A stretch of 64,000 nucleotides of DNA, taken from positions 7,076,501 to 7,140,500 of the forward strand of contig BSBM01000592.1 of assembly GCA_027924585.1 (NCBI GenBank), given 5' to 3'. Positions within the stretch are counted from its first letter, which is position 1. Each line of letters opens with the position of its first letter. Positions 40,300-52,805 of the stretch are shown here, one piece after another. Position numbers and translations under genes: made by a program. The notes under the pieces are model-generated. The model had not been told where the DNA came from. It saw nothing but the letters and a program-made list of their open reading frames with translations, and did not search any database. The DNA comes from Larix kaempferi (lineage: Eukaryota; Streptophyta; Pinopsida; Pinales; Pinaceae).

Positions 40300-43200
40300 C
40301 CCACAATTTTTGAAAGAAGGAAGAGGAGTTTAGTAACCCAAAATGCTAATTTCTGAAATGGTTCCATTATTTTCTCAATGAGTGTTGTAGATGCATAAAT
40401 GTTTCATTTAATCTGAAAGTTTGGCAAAGTGGTTAACTATCCCAAATTGACCAAGTTTTTATTGGGAGTTTGACCATTGTATACTTTTCCAATGAAATAT
40501 ACATAAATATGATTGTAAACTTGTAGTTGTTGAGGTTGTTAATATGACAATTGATGTGAGATGTTTTGACTGAAATTTAAAACATTTAATCAGTCAATTT
40601 AATATACTATATTTATAATTTTGAAAATATATTCATATCTATTAGGTGGTTACTTTGTGAACATTGGGAACCATATTTAGTGATTCATATTCCAACATAG
40701 AATCAAAGTCATAATAAGCTCTTACAGGAAGTTCCTTCACCCAAAAGGAAGGCTATAGTCTCGAGACTGCATCTATACCTTGGCATATGTGAGTATACAT
40801 ATATTTAGTAGTATATCTACTAAATATACTTATTAATATATATATATAAAAATACATATTAAAATGAGTCTTTTATATTCATTGGAAAATCATAGTATAT
40901 TGATGTCTTTTATGAATGCAAAAGATACCATTCATATATATAATAAATATTCATATTAACATATTAAATTATGAATTTAAATATATACCAGTTGATATTA
41001 TGTAGTATATTTATATTAAATATAACAAAATATATAGAAAATCATAACATAAGATATATAGGAATAATATTGGAAAATACATGGTTTTACATCACCTTTG
41101 TTTTAGATTTAATTTAAAACTTTTTAAGTAAAATTTAAGTTTACAAACTCAAGTTTGATTTATGAAATTTTGGTTGTTTATGTTATTATGAAGTGCTTCA
41201 AATTTGGGTAGTTTCAACAATCTTTGGACTTAAAACTTCTTGCTTGTTAGTTAAGATGGTAAAAATCTCACTAGACACTAACTATTTGGTAGGAGTGATA
41301 ACTTATATAAGGGTTTGAGTGTGTAGTTTTTCACACTGAGAAATCATTATTGGGTTTCATTAATCCATAGGCTTGGGCATTAACCTTTTCTTGCAATCTT
41401 TTTTTTCTCCCTTTATTTTCTCCCAACTTCTTTCAACCTGTTTTCACCTTTTTCTCTCATGCTTATTTTTTATTTAAAATATTTATTTTTTAACTGACCC
41501 AACCATTCTTTAGAAACAAATACCCTTTTCAAAGGAATACATAACAATTCATCCAAAAATAGACACATGATATGTTTCTTGAATGTGTTTGTAATATCAC
41601 CAAGTCAAATGGAGATCATAGCATGTCTACAGTCGTTCCTCCTTGAAAATAGGCTTGAACAAATTTCCTTATTTAGAAAAGAAACTTAGCAATTACATTT
41701 CTTTCTCTCATTCTAAACATTCATGTCTATTTTGCTACTTTTTTTCACTTCATCACATATACTTTACTTTCCATTTTATTTTTCTGTGTTCTTTTGTTCT
41801 TATATCCCGGCTAGTCATTTGGATTTATTTCTTTGAACATGGTTGCATTTATTTTAAGGGGTAGATATAAAAATCTTCTTTTTTCATAGCGGTGATCATA
41901 TAGCTTCTGTAACTCTGTTGATGTTTCATAACACTGTAATTCTCTTTAGTGGCCATTTGTAATCCACATTGCAGAATTACTCTAGATGTTGTGAATAGTT
42001 AGAGATAGGGGATTGGGGTTCAGTGTTAGCCTTGCAGTAGTTGAATGTGAGATTCTTTTACTATGCCTCTTTTGAAGGGATGCAACAAACTAAGGAGCTA
42101 TGTAATGGCTATAAAATTTAGATCTTGAGTTTTCAAACATCTTGACAAATTTATTGCTAGTTATAGTTAGTCTGTGGATATCTTCTACTCCAAGTTCATG
42201 TTAATTGTTGGACAATTTTGAGATGTGAGTTGTGATCATTTTTCTGTGTTTTCTTTTGGTAGGACCTTGGGTTTCCATAAGATATGCATGACATTTATTA
42301 GAAGCTTATGATTAAATATTATAGGAGAGCATTCAAAGGTTGCATAAAATTTTTTGATTCATCAAATTGGGTTGGTGTAAAGCAAAGGCTGAAGGTGCAT
42401 GTTTATATCAAAATGTAGTAGGCACTAGAAAACTAATGTTAGTACTTAACAACAATAATTACCAATAAGAGTGAGTTAACATAAAGATCCAAATGCTAAA
42501 AACCATAAAGTTAAGGCACATACTATCAAAAGTGTTGCATTTACACAAACATAAAAAATGGCTTTCATGCAATGAACAACATGGTAGCAATCTCCCCCTT
42601 TGTTATCTAAGAATTCATTGTTATGTCAATTGATTTTGTAAGTGACATTTTATGGCATAATTTCTTTGTCTTAGAGATGTTAAGGGACAAATGTGGGAAT
42701 TTATTATTAAGGTGAGGCAATCATCATTGAATCACAACCAACTATTATGTTTGTCATAATGTTCATAACTTGTGTGCACTACATAATGTCTATGTTGGCT
42801 GCAACCAAGCCAAGATTGATGTTATTGATGAGATAGGGTTCTTGGGATAAGTTGGGGGCTTCTTTATTAGATTACACAAGGCCCACCCTAATAATCAAGA
42901 AAATGAAAAAGTTGAATGAAATCAAGCTCAATCATTTCACTTTACTAATGAACTTCAATGACAAGTTAGATATGATATTTTTTATCCTATTTAGGGGCCA
43001 TGTTGCTTGGAACTTGATAGAGCAAAGAAGCTTATCGCCTAAAAGGGTGCCTATAAAGTAGGGTGGGAATGATGTATATAGAATTTTTTGGCCCATTGCA
43101 AAGAGGACTTTGGAAAAATGATAGAATTAGATCAGGGAATCGACCTTTTCACAAGAAAATGGCATGCATGCTTAAAGAGACTAAAGTGATTAAGATGATG

Positions 43201-43307
43201 ACCATCAACCAAACTATTTACCGCTAGCTCTTCAGAAAATGCACTATATTGGTTTTTATTTGCACTTGGGATCTCTATCCTACATTTACCACATGTAGAA
43301 ATAACTT

Positions 43308-43310
<3 letters not shown>
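40300..43310. other. Unassigned AT-rich DNA
   Basis: About 3 kb with no gene, RNA or element supported. The stretch 40790-41060 is very AT-rich with many tatata words. 42860-43060 has an open frame of 69 codons without recognisable features. Confidence 0.5.

Positions 43311-43366
<56 letters not shown>
43311..43366. repeat. (AT)28 microsatellite
   Basis: Fifty-six bases of uninterrupted AT dinucleotide, ending in gtgaatcttg. A run this pure is likely length-variable between individuals. Confidence 0.95.
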
Positions 43367-43369
<3 letters not shown>

Positions 43370-43572
43370 AATCTTGAAAATTGTATTGATGCATCATGTG
43401 CAAGCTCTACGGTGGGCTCTCATGGTTGGTTTGGTCAACACTTGGTTATGCGCTTTGACATATGGCTCAGACACATAGTTTTGACATGGTAGATTTCAAT
43501 GCATGGTTGAATTTCAAGGTACTATATACAACAGGTTCAATGGAGAAGATTTATAAAAACAAACCCTTGGTT

Positions 43573-44218
43573 TGTTGATGTATTTGTAACTTCGGAAGAT
43601 ATTCACTTGTATATTGTATATATTACATTTGTACCTTATTATATCCCCAACGGAGATGTATTATTCCTCCGATTGGAAGTGTCGTCATGTGTACTTGCAA
43701 GTGTCGCAAGTTATATTGTAAGTGTCGTAACTTATACTTGATGGGTTATTAGACCACCTTGATGGGGTCAGCCCTATATGCGTCATGTGGGTCAAAGGGT
43801 TATTAGACCACCCTAGAGGGGTCGGCCCAGTCAACATTATGTAAAGTGGTTAAGTTGGGGCCGACCTAGTTGAGTAAAGGGCAAGTCAAGTTAGTGTATA
43901 CATAGAGAGTGTGTCTCTCTCATTTTATACATTGTCTCATTCACTCACTTCGCATTAGTGAGAGAAGAGAAGGGTGCGCACAAGTGGAGGAGGAGCATGC
44001 TGCTAAAGTTATCTATCTCTTGGGTTTGATCATGGTGATCCTTGTATTGATGCTTATTCTATCTCTGAGGAAGTTGCGGGGTTTTTCACCTTCTTGGTTT
44101 TCCCCGGTGAAATGTTTTGTGTCTCTTGTCTCTTGTCTCTTATACTTGATATGTTGTACATGTTGTTATTTCAGTTAAGATCCTAGATCATAATGAATTA
44201 AATGTTGAAAAACTAACA
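43573..44218 (+). repeat. 5' LTR of TE-D
   Basis: It is 646 bases, 23 longer than the 3' LTR because gggttattagaccaccttgat is present once more near 43743-43765. The promoter TATA box reads tatacata here (about 43898) against tataaata in the 3' LTR, so the promoter may be weakened. A G-T-C-T-C-T repeat (tctcttgtctcttgtctctta) lies near 44118. Confidence 0.93.
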
Positions 44219-44232
44219 TGGTATTAGAGCTA
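44219..44232 (+). promoter_or_regulatory. Primer-binding site of TE-D (initiator tRNA-Met)
   Basis: tggtattagagcta lies directly after the LTR. The plant copia consensus complementary to initiator tRNA-Met is TGGTATCAGAGC, one mismatch. Confidence 0.9.
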
Positions 44233-46856
44233 GCCTGAAGGAAGGCATGATATGGCATTTATGAGACTTGTTGCACTTGCGACAAATTGCAAGCTAGGGC
44301 TTGATATAGCAAAAACCAGTCATCGTAGCACTTTCCCTATACATCCATTTTGGAAAAGGTTCATGATCTGAAAATCTTACATGTAGTAGATAAAATCCTC
44401 ATGTACCTTGTGTCCAAAGCACAGCATTTGATTCATTGTACTTTGTGTTTTATGATCAATACAATCTAGGGTTTTTTCATGTTCCAGATCTCAGTCATAA
44501 ACAGGTGACCTAGGCAAAAAGGTCACAACTTGGGATAGGAAGCTCCAAATGAAATTTCGTAAAAAGTGACAGGTAGAGCACGGACTGTAGTTTCTTGGGT
44601 AAGTTTTTCAAAGGCTGAAGTTGAACCAGTGACATGTGGCACACCATACAAGTTCACTCTCGTGTTTTATCCCATAAACAGGTCACGTTGCGACACTTGG
44701 CTAAATCTCTCTCAGAGAATCCAATTGAGGTCAGACCTATGGGGTTGGAAAGATGACAGGTTAGGCTACCACAGGCCGAATTTTCAGACCCTGTAGATTT
44801 GTAATTTCATAGATACACCAGAAACATTTAGGTGCATATTTCTGTCAAAATAGAGTTGGATTCTGAGCACCTCCATTCTTGGCTTGTCACTGCTGCGGGA
44901 ATTTAGGGCTTCAGAGAAAGTTGGAATTTTTGAAGTCTATGATCACGGCTGGAAGATCCTCAGAAAAATAGAAGCTTAGAGCTTTGGATCGAACTTTTTG
45001 GTTGGGCAGAAGGGTGGGATTTATCAAAACCTAGTTCGGGGTCCTGTCCAGTGAATCTGGAAGTTTCAAAGGCAATTTTTAGGGGTCAAATTTTGCAGTT
45101 TTCAAAATTGAAGTATACTAGCTTGATCAACTTAGCAAGCCACATCTTTCCATCCATTCAAAAGTTTGAAATTCAAAGTTTGAATTTTTAGGGTTTCTCT
45201 GACAAACCCTAATCCAACTCCGGATCCAATTTCAACAAATCAAAGTGGATTGGGTTAATCCTAGAAGAGAATAAATTGGACACCTGCATAAGTGAAGAAG
45301 TTCCAATTCCAGAGAGAGATGAGGCTGAGGCTTTACATGAGAAGTCTACAAGTAACCCCAACAGGTATGACTTGAAGAGATACATGTATGTTTTGAAATG
45401 TGTTCATGATTATGTTTATGATATGTTTGTCTTCATATTATTGAGGTTAGTACAATCTTGATTAATCTTAGACTTGTCTCATCACCATAGTAAAAGTATG
45501 AATGCATGTGAATGATAGAATACATTCATTGATTAGGGTTATGACACTTATGATTGTACTAATGCAATATGGTGTTGCATGAGGATGATATTGTCCGCTA
45601 ACATGAAAGGTACACCAAGAAAGACAAATCAAGTTCTAGATCAAGAACATATGACCATGGTGACATGAAGACAAAGACTCATCCATAGTCATGGATCACA
45701 TAGAGGCTCTACTTATGAGGTATGTATAATTTGGTTCTACAATGAGATATGCAGGTTACTAGCACAAGTCATTGAAGAGAACAAGAGGACAGTATGCGGG
45801 TATGTTAGACATAACTAGCTAGCATGATAATCTAGGTATGTTTTTCCTATATCAAGTTAGAATCCTACCTTGTGTTAGGATATTATATTTTTGTATGAAT
45901 GATAATGATTATTCTTGAAGTTAGAAGTTTAAGTAATCAACAGTTTATGCATATTATGTTTCTTACTTTGATTGATGATATGAATAACCAGAAGAGTCTT
46001 ATGGTCAATAAGTATATGCATAAGTAATATAAGTCCTCCCTGAAACCTTGAATGCTAATGCTTGTGATAAATTACCTGTGTGTGAAATAATCATGACCAT
46101 ACATGTTATGGTTATTTAGGATCATAATGTTTTGATAGTATTGAGATTATACTAATGGATGCATGATCATGTATGAGATCTTGAGGATGACACTAGTGCA
46201 CACTCAAGCATGCATAGTGGTCCAGGATGAATATAAGTTCAAGGACAGGTAATCCAGGAAGCAAAGATCAAGAGGGAGCACACTCCAGTAGTTCCTGCAA
46301 GGAAGCAAAGATTGAGAGGGAGTCTACCCTGCAACTAAACAAAGATAAGTATGTGAATTATCATTTCTTATTACTTAAATGATGTTGTTCATTCATGTAC
46401 ATACTTATGTTCCTAGATTTAGGTTGTGTATTATGCATATTAGAATAATTGGATTAATGAACAGTATACTACTAATATGCATGTAATGGGTAAGTGGCCT
46501 ATGGCACTGTACAACATTCCATTGCTACTTATCTAGAATGAAACCTCTTTGCTGACATGTTGGGAGTAGTGCAAACTCTTAACAATGTTCTGGTAGAGAT
46601 GGAAGACATCTAGAAAGTTACGGGATATGGAGAAACGTTGTATTGAAGCATTGGCTAAGATAATTGCATGACTGTATGACATATGTCTTTATGCATAAGA
46701 ATGTGTTTTTGAAAAACTATGAGAAGTTTCTAATCATGCAATTGAATTTGACTTGTAGGAAAGATCATGTACAATCACCTACAAAAGAAGGACTACAACA
46801 TTTGTTCCAATAACGAAGTTCAAGAAAACTATCTATTGAAGATACTGAAGAATCTG
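44233..46856 (+). other. TE-D internal region without recognisable genes
   Basis: 2.6 kb where gag, protease and integrase should lie. Only short open frames occur, for example 45276-45461. A duplicated ggaagcaaagatxxagagggag word lies at about 46258 and 46310. Either the region was replaced or it is too decayed to read. Confidence 0.6.
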
Positions 46857-48385
46857 AAGTTCCTAGGATTTGGGATGCAGTAATGGAAGAATGCCATGAT
46901 TGAGGAATACCAGTCGATCATGAAGAATGATGTCTGGGATGTGGTCTCGAGACCAGAAGGGAATTCTGTTGTGACTTCCAAGTGGATCTAGAAGATCAAG
47001 CATGCTGTAGATGGTAGCATAGAGAAATACAAGGCGAGATTTGTAGCTCGTGGCTTCTCCCAGAAAGAGGGGATAGATTATGAAGAGACTTTTGCTCCTG
47101 TAGCCATATACACTTCCATCAGAACAATACTTTCTCTGGCTGCAGTGATGAAGTGGAAGATACACCAGATGGATGTCAAGACAACTTTCTTGAATGGTGT
47201 AGTCGAAGAGGAAGTGTATGTGGAGCAGCCACTCAGTTTTGAGACACATGATAGGGAGTCGTATGTGTGCGGGTTGAATAAATCTTTGTATGGCTTGAAG
47301 CAAGCTCCTAGGACTTGGTATGGTAGGATAGACAGCTTCCTATCCAGTTTGGGCTTTACTAAGAGTAAAGCGGATTCCAACCTTTACTACAAGGTTGAGG
47401 AAGGAAATCCAGTGTTACTCCTATTGTATGTGGATGACCTGTTTGTGACAAGTGAGGATAGATTGCCGACACAGAGAGGAAGCTTACTACCGAGTTCGAG
47501 TTGAAGGACTTGGGTATGTTGCATTACTTTCTAGGCATGGAGGTGTGGCAGAGTGCAGATGGAATCTTCCTTGGACAAGGGAAGTATGTAGTAGAGATCC
47601 TGAAGTGGTTCAGGATGATGGACTGCAAGGCCATGGCCACACCTATGGCATCGAACCTGAAGCTTCTATGTGATGCTTCATCTGATCCGGTTGATGTCAC
47701 GGTGTATCGTCAGATGATTGGGTCCTTGATGTACCTGACGAACACGAGACCAGATATTTGCTTTGCAGTGAACACATTGAGCCAGTTCCTGATGGATCCC
47801 AGAGGTGTTCACCTGATTGTTGTAAAGCATATTCTAAGGTACCTGAAGGGTACAATTGATTATGGGCTCAAGTGTGATGCAAATCAAAAGTTTAACCTAG
47901 AGGGTTATGTTGATTCAGATTGGGCAGGCAGTGCTGCAGATAGGAAGAGCACTTCTGGGTGCTGCTTCAGTATGGGATAAGGTGTGATCTCTTGGTTTAG
48001 CAAGAAGCAGTCCTGCGTAGCACTGAGTACAGCCGAAGCAGAGTATGTCGTAGCCTGTTCGGCTAGCTGTGAGGCATTATGACTAAGCGAGCTACTATCT
48101 GATTTATTTGATCTCCTATTGGATGCTACTTGTATCCATTATGACAACCAGAGTTGTGTGAAGTTGTCAGAGAACCTGGTGTTCCATGACAAGTCGAAGC
48201 ATATCGAGATCAAATATCACTATATCAGGGATATGGTGCAGAGAGGAGCAGTGAAGCTCATGTATGTTGCGACAGATGAGTAGATTGTAGATGTGTTGAC
48301 CAAACCACTAGCCAAAGTGAAGTTCGAGTACTTCATAGAGAGGCTTGGTGTTCTTCAGATAGAAGATACTTCGAGGAAGAAGTGA
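46857..48385 (+). pseudogene. TE-D reverse transcriptase and RNase H
   Basis: The copia RT is traceable from WKNAMIEEYQSIMKND through YKARFVARGFSQKEGIDY, HQMDVKTTFLNGVVEEE, GLNKSLYGLKQAPRTWY and the catalytic LLLYVDDLFVTS. After a frameshift near 47460-47500 come ELKDLGMLHYFLGMEVW, GSLMYLTNTRPDICFAVN and the RNase H DSDWAGSAADRKSTSG. The end is ALSTAEAEYVVAC and HIEIKYHYIRDMV. Stops at 46989, 47978, about 48080 and about 48282 mostly sit where relatives have Trp or Gln. RT catalytic Asp residues are retained. Confidence 0.93.
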
Positions 48386-48479
48386 TGGGACACATTTGCA
48401 TGAGCCATTCTAAGCATGGTGGTAGGAGGATTGTCCCATCGCTGTGGATGTAAGCGTTGTATGATGAGCATTAAGACGA

Positions 48480-48735
48480 TGCTTCATATGACATTCATCA
48501 GGATGATGTTATGACGATGATCAGGATGATCATGTGTGATGAGTATCAGGATGATACTCTGGTTGACATGCATCAGGACGATGCTATGACAATGATTAGG
48601 ATGATCATATGTGATGATGAGCATCAAGACGATGCTCCAGTTGATATGCATCAGGTGGATGCTATGATGATCATATGTGATGATATGCATCAGGTAGATG
48701 CATTGTATGATTAGTTGGATCATGTGTGATAAGTC
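48480..48735 (+). repeat. Irregular gatgatg/catcagg-rich repeat in TE-D
   Basis: gatgatcatgtgtgatgag and gatatgcatcaggxxgatgct words recur at irregular 40-70 base spacing. This looks like an older, decayed tandem array immediately before the regular one. Confidence 0.65.
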
Positions 48736-48765
48736 CGGAAGATGCAAATGCACATAGGCTTTTTG

Positions 48766-49640
48766 GACATGGTTGTAGATGTGTTCTCCCATGGTCGCGA
48801 TGTAATTGCCGAGCTTTTTCGACATGGTTGTAGATGTGTTCTCCCATGGTCTCAATGTAATTGATGAGCCATTCTCACATGGTGGTAGATGTGTTCTCCC
48901 ATGGTGCAGATGTAAGGGCTGGAGCCATTCTCACATGGTGGTAGATGTGTTCTCCCATGGTGCAAATGTAAGGGCTGGAGCCATTATCACATGGTTGTAG
49001 ATGTGTTCTCCCATGGTCGTGATGTAATTGCCGAGATTTTCCGACATGGTTGTAGATGTGTTCTCCCATGGTCGTGATGTAATTGCTGAGCCATTCTCAC
49101 ATGGTGGTAGATGTGTTCTCCCATGGTGCAGATGTAAGGGCTGGAGCCATTCTCACATGGTGGTAGATGTGTTCTCCCATGGTGCAGATGTAAGGGCTGG
49201 AGCCATTCTCACATGGTGGTATATGTGTTCTCCCATGGTGCAGATGTAAGGGCTGGAGCCATTCTCACATGGTGGTAGATGTGTTCTCCCATGGTGCAGA
49301 TGTAAGGGCTGGAGCCATTCTCACATGGTGGTATATGTGTTCTCCCATGGTGTAGATGTAAGGGCTGGAGCCATTCTCACATGGTGGTAGATGTGTTCTC
49401 CCATGGTGCAGATGTAAGGGTTGGAGCCATTCTCACATGGTGGTAGATGTGTTCTCCCATGGTGCAGATGTAAGGGCTGGAGCCATTCTCACATGGTGGT
49501 AGATGTGTTCTCCCATGGTGCAGATGTAAGGGCTGAAGCCATTTTTCACACGGTGGTAGATGTGTTCTCCCATGGTGAAAAACTAAGGGCTGGAGCCTTC
49601 CCCGAATGGTGGTAGATGTGTTCTCCCATGTCGGTGGTAT
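48766..49640 (+). repeat. Tandem array of 16 units, 55-57 bp, in TE-D
   Basis: gtgttctcccatgg recurs at 48781, 48836, 48891, 48947, 49003, 49058, 49113, 49169, 49225, 49281, 49337, 49393, 49449, 49505, 49562 and 49618. Units end ggctggagccattctcacat or gtaattgccgagxxtttc, so there are two subtypes. The early units (48781, 48836, 49003, 49058) carry the gcgatgtaattg type. The period is not a multiple of three, so the array is not a protein repeat. It lies between pol and the 3' LTR. Confidence 0.95.
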
Positions 49641-50104
49641 AAATGCTGCATGATGTGCATCTGGGTTGTGCTTCGTGGACGATAAGATGAGATGATCAGT
49701 ATGATCATGAGTATCAGGATGATACTTCATGGCCGTGGACAGGTTGTGTAGTTGCATGTAAAAGATCCTCGGAGATCTGATAGGTTGAGCAGTGAGCTCG
49801 TAAAAGTCCTAGGATGCTCTTTCGAGGTTTTGTTGATGCACGTAAAAAGTCTGAGGATTCCACAGTATGGTCAGTGATGATGAAGACCTACAGGTGGTGG
49901 ACCTATATCCAGCATGAAAAAGGGCTAGCTCTGTAGAACTTCCTATGACGAGAAGAATTACGAGATAGCCTAATGATCGAGATGTCGAGTACAGCAGTAG
50001 TGATGATGATGATACTCCGTGATCCAGGGATGATGATCCAACTCCAGAATTGAAGACTTGTGCCTATATGTATTGATGACTTGTGTCAAGAGAATACCTT
50101 CCTA
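49641..50104 (+). other. TE-D 3' untranslated region
   Basis: No coding signal. gatgatcagxatgatcatgag words resemble the repeat at 48480-48735. It leads to the polypurine tract. Confidence 0.6.
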
Positions 50105-50116
50105 GTTAAGAGGGAG
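50105..50116 (+). promoter_or_regulatory. Polypurine tract of TE-D
   Basis: agttaagagggag ends immediately before the 3' LTR, a standard copia polypurine tract and position. Confidence 0.85.
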
Positions 50117-50739
50117 TGTTGATGTATTTGTAACTTCGAAAAATATTCACTTGTATATTTTATATATTACATTTGTACCTTATTGTATCCCCAACAGAGA
50201 TGTATTATTCCTCCAATTGGAAGTGTCGTCATGTGTACTTGCAAGTGTCGCAAGTTATATTGTAAGTGTCGTAACTTATACTTGATGGGGTCGGCCCTGT
50301 ATGAGTCATGTGGGTCAAAGGGTTATTAGACCACCCTAGAGGGGTCGGCCCAGTCAACATTATGTTAAGTGGTTAAGTTGGGGCCGACCTAGTTGAGTAA
50401 AGAGCAAGTCAAGTTAGTGTATAAATAGAGAATGTGTCTCTCATTTAATACATTGTCTCATTCACTCACTTCGCATTAGAGAGAGAAGAGAAGGGTGTGC
50501 ACAAGTGGAGGAGGAGCATGTTGCTGAAGTTATCTATCTCTTGGGTTTGATCATGGTGATCCTTGTATTGATGCTTATTCTATCTCTGAGGAAGTTGCGG
50601 GGTTTTTCACCTTCTTGGTTTTCCCCGGTGAAATGTTTTGTGTCTCTTGTCTCTTGTCTCTTATGCTTGATATGATGTACATGTTGTTCTTTCAGTTAAG
50701 ATCCTAGATCATAATGAATTAAATGTTGAAAAACTAACA
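50117..50739 (+). repeat. 3' LTR of TE-D
   Basis: This 623-base partner of 43573-44218 retains the canonical TATA box tataaatag at about 50420. It ends AACTAACA and is followed by the TGGTT duplication. Confidence 0.93.
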
Positions 50740-50744
50740 TGGTT

Positions 50745-52515
50745 AAGCTTTTATATCATGACTTGGGAAAATGTAAAGGCTTAGTTTGGCCTAAGAGAAC
50801 ACCGCAAAAATAGTGCTAAGACCCAATATAACCTTTAAACAAAATTATAACTAAAATCTTTAGACTTGGGTTAATGTAGAGGTTTAGTTTGTTCTAAGAG
50901 AAGTGCTATGAAAATGCCAACTATGTTCAATTCATTGCTAACTTCATCTGCATTTAATATTCGAGTGCCTATTTGTGATATCCAAGATTTTTAAAGTTGA
51001 CCCTTCATTGGCCTTCATTGCAAAACTGGTAGTTGATTTGTGATGGTACTTACGGCACAAGGCCATGTCAACAACATGGGCAAACATTAGTCCATGCACT
51101 TTCTTTAGGGCTTTTTCCCAAAACACCAATTTGATTTTAGTTTCCTCTTTTCATCCATTTCAGCCTCCAACAACAACTTATCGGTGTATTATTGCACCTT
51201 TTTGGGGCAATCGCTAGTTATTTTGATTTCTTCATGTTTAATAGATCCATTGTATAGATTGCAGTATATGTTTAATAGATCCATCGATATAGATTGTAGT
51301 CTAAATTTTTAATAAATTGATTTTTTAAAGTATTTCAAAAAATTATTGGGAAGAAAATTGATATTTTTTCCTAAATGGATTAATGAAATTGTAAATATCA
51401 ACATTAATATTGCAAAATCAAGTTACAATAGTGTTTATTCGAGGTTTTGAATTTATTTTGCATTCAAAACAAAGTTTTCATCAATCCAAAATTGTATTTT
51501 AACATAGATTTTATGGTCTATTTTGATGATAGTAAACTAGAAAAAGCCAAAATCATAAACGTTTAGCCTTTTTCCTGTTATAGTCTTTTATGCATCAAGG
51601 TATTAGGTATTCATACCCATTACTAATCCCAAGGGAATTTAATTTTTGATCTTGAAATCCTTTTAAACTTTTACACAAGAACATATATGAATTGAATTAA
51701 CCCTTGGGGCTTTGATATATGGAAAGACATGAGGTGGGTTTGATACACTTTTTTTTTCCAAATGAGGGAAAAACATACAATACTCAAGGTTATTGGCCTA
51801 GCCTATCCCGATGCAATCTCAAGACCTTGATAAGCAACAACATCATTGCGTGTAGACAAAAAATGACCTCATAAAATAACCCGTTGGTGGTTTTTAAGAG
51901 TGCATACTCCAACTCGTGCTAAATGGCTATAAGTTTTAGGTTGTCAACATGCTTCACTATATCTATGAATTATGAACTCTTAACCAATTAGAAACAATTT
52001 TAAATCATACTCCAAAAACAAAATATGGATTCAACCAACATTGCATTTGCAAGTAAACCAATATTCCATGTACAAAAGTAGAATTTAATACACATAAAAA
52101 GATCACATTAATATTTAATATAATTATTTTGAAAGTAAAAATCAAATATCCATTAATATATATTTACATTAATGTTACTCCCATTAATCTCTAAATAAAA
52201 AATGAATAGAAATAGCAATATCATAGGAACTCCCCCATAACTCTAGATTGTAGGAAGATGAGACACGTGTACTATCAAGATTTATTTTATGGGCGTAGTT
52301 GATCCAAATTTCAAATAAACAATTATAAAAAAAAATATCATTGGTAGCTAATGCATGGATAATAGACACATAGTGGCACTTAACTTGTGGCTTATTGGCT
52401 CTGTTAGTATATATTTTCATGTACTTCTGTTAATTCATTGAGGAATTAAACCTCACTATATGAATGATTATTACACCTAGAGTAGCCAGGTGCTCTAAAG
52501 ACCAATATGGGGGAG
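50745..52515. other. Unassigned AT-rich DNA
   Basis: No gene, RNA or element is supported. A 32-base partial duplication (tttaatagatccatxgxatagattg) lies at about 51238 and 51269. Confidence 0.5.
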
Positions 52516-52670
52516 ATCTATCTTAAACCCGATGTTTCAAGCATTGAGAGGGATCAAATTTCTTGAGGTGTACATTTTTTGTAGACATGTAAAAAAAATA
52601 AAATTAAAATAAATTACTCCTAAAAATTGGATCCCTCTAAATGCTTGATAAATCCGGATTTAAGATTGAT
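52516..52670. repeat. Large inverted repeat, possible MITE
   Basis: Left arm 52516-52555 (starts atctatcttaaaccc, ends gagagggatc) pairs with right arm 52630-52670 (gatccctctaaatgc ... ttaagattgat). The arms are about 40 bases with roughly 80% pairing around a 74-base AT-rich loop. Fold-back structure and size fit a MITE. No clear target duplication was found. A related arm sequence lies at about 37478. Confidence 0.55.
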
Positions 52671-52805
52671 AGACATGTCAGAAAAAAACTTACGCCTTCC
52701 TTACTCTATATATGAGTTGGGATAGACTTCTACTAATTCATTGACAAGTTAAACCTCACTATATAAATATATGCTTACTCTATATATGAGTCTGGATAGT
52801 CTTCT

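Larger units (their letters stand above)
43573..50739 (+). mobile_element. TE-D: Ty1/copia element
   Basis: LTRs at 43573-44218 and 50117-50739 begin TGTTGATG and end AACTAACA. They are flanked by TGGTT (43568-43572 and 50740-50744). The PBS TGGTATTAGAGC follows the 5' LTR and the PPT ttaagagggag precedes the 3' LTR. Inside, only RT and RNase H are recognisable (46860-48385); gag, protease and integrase could not be found in 44230-46850. Tandem arrays fill much of 48480-49640. LTR divergence looks like a few percent. Confidence 0.95.

Noticed and set aside
43909-44178. Coding frame inside the TE-D LTR
   Set aside because: The same sequence occurs in both LTRs and consists of promoter/leader repeats such as tctcttgtctc.
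48781-49640. CRISPR-like array
   Set aside because: Units are contiguous with no unique spacers, and the host is a plant.
48484-49757. Open frames on both strands across the TE-D tandem array
   Set aside because: The 55-57 base period rotates the frame, so apparent repeats such as MGEHIY come from the DNA repeat and do not form one protein.
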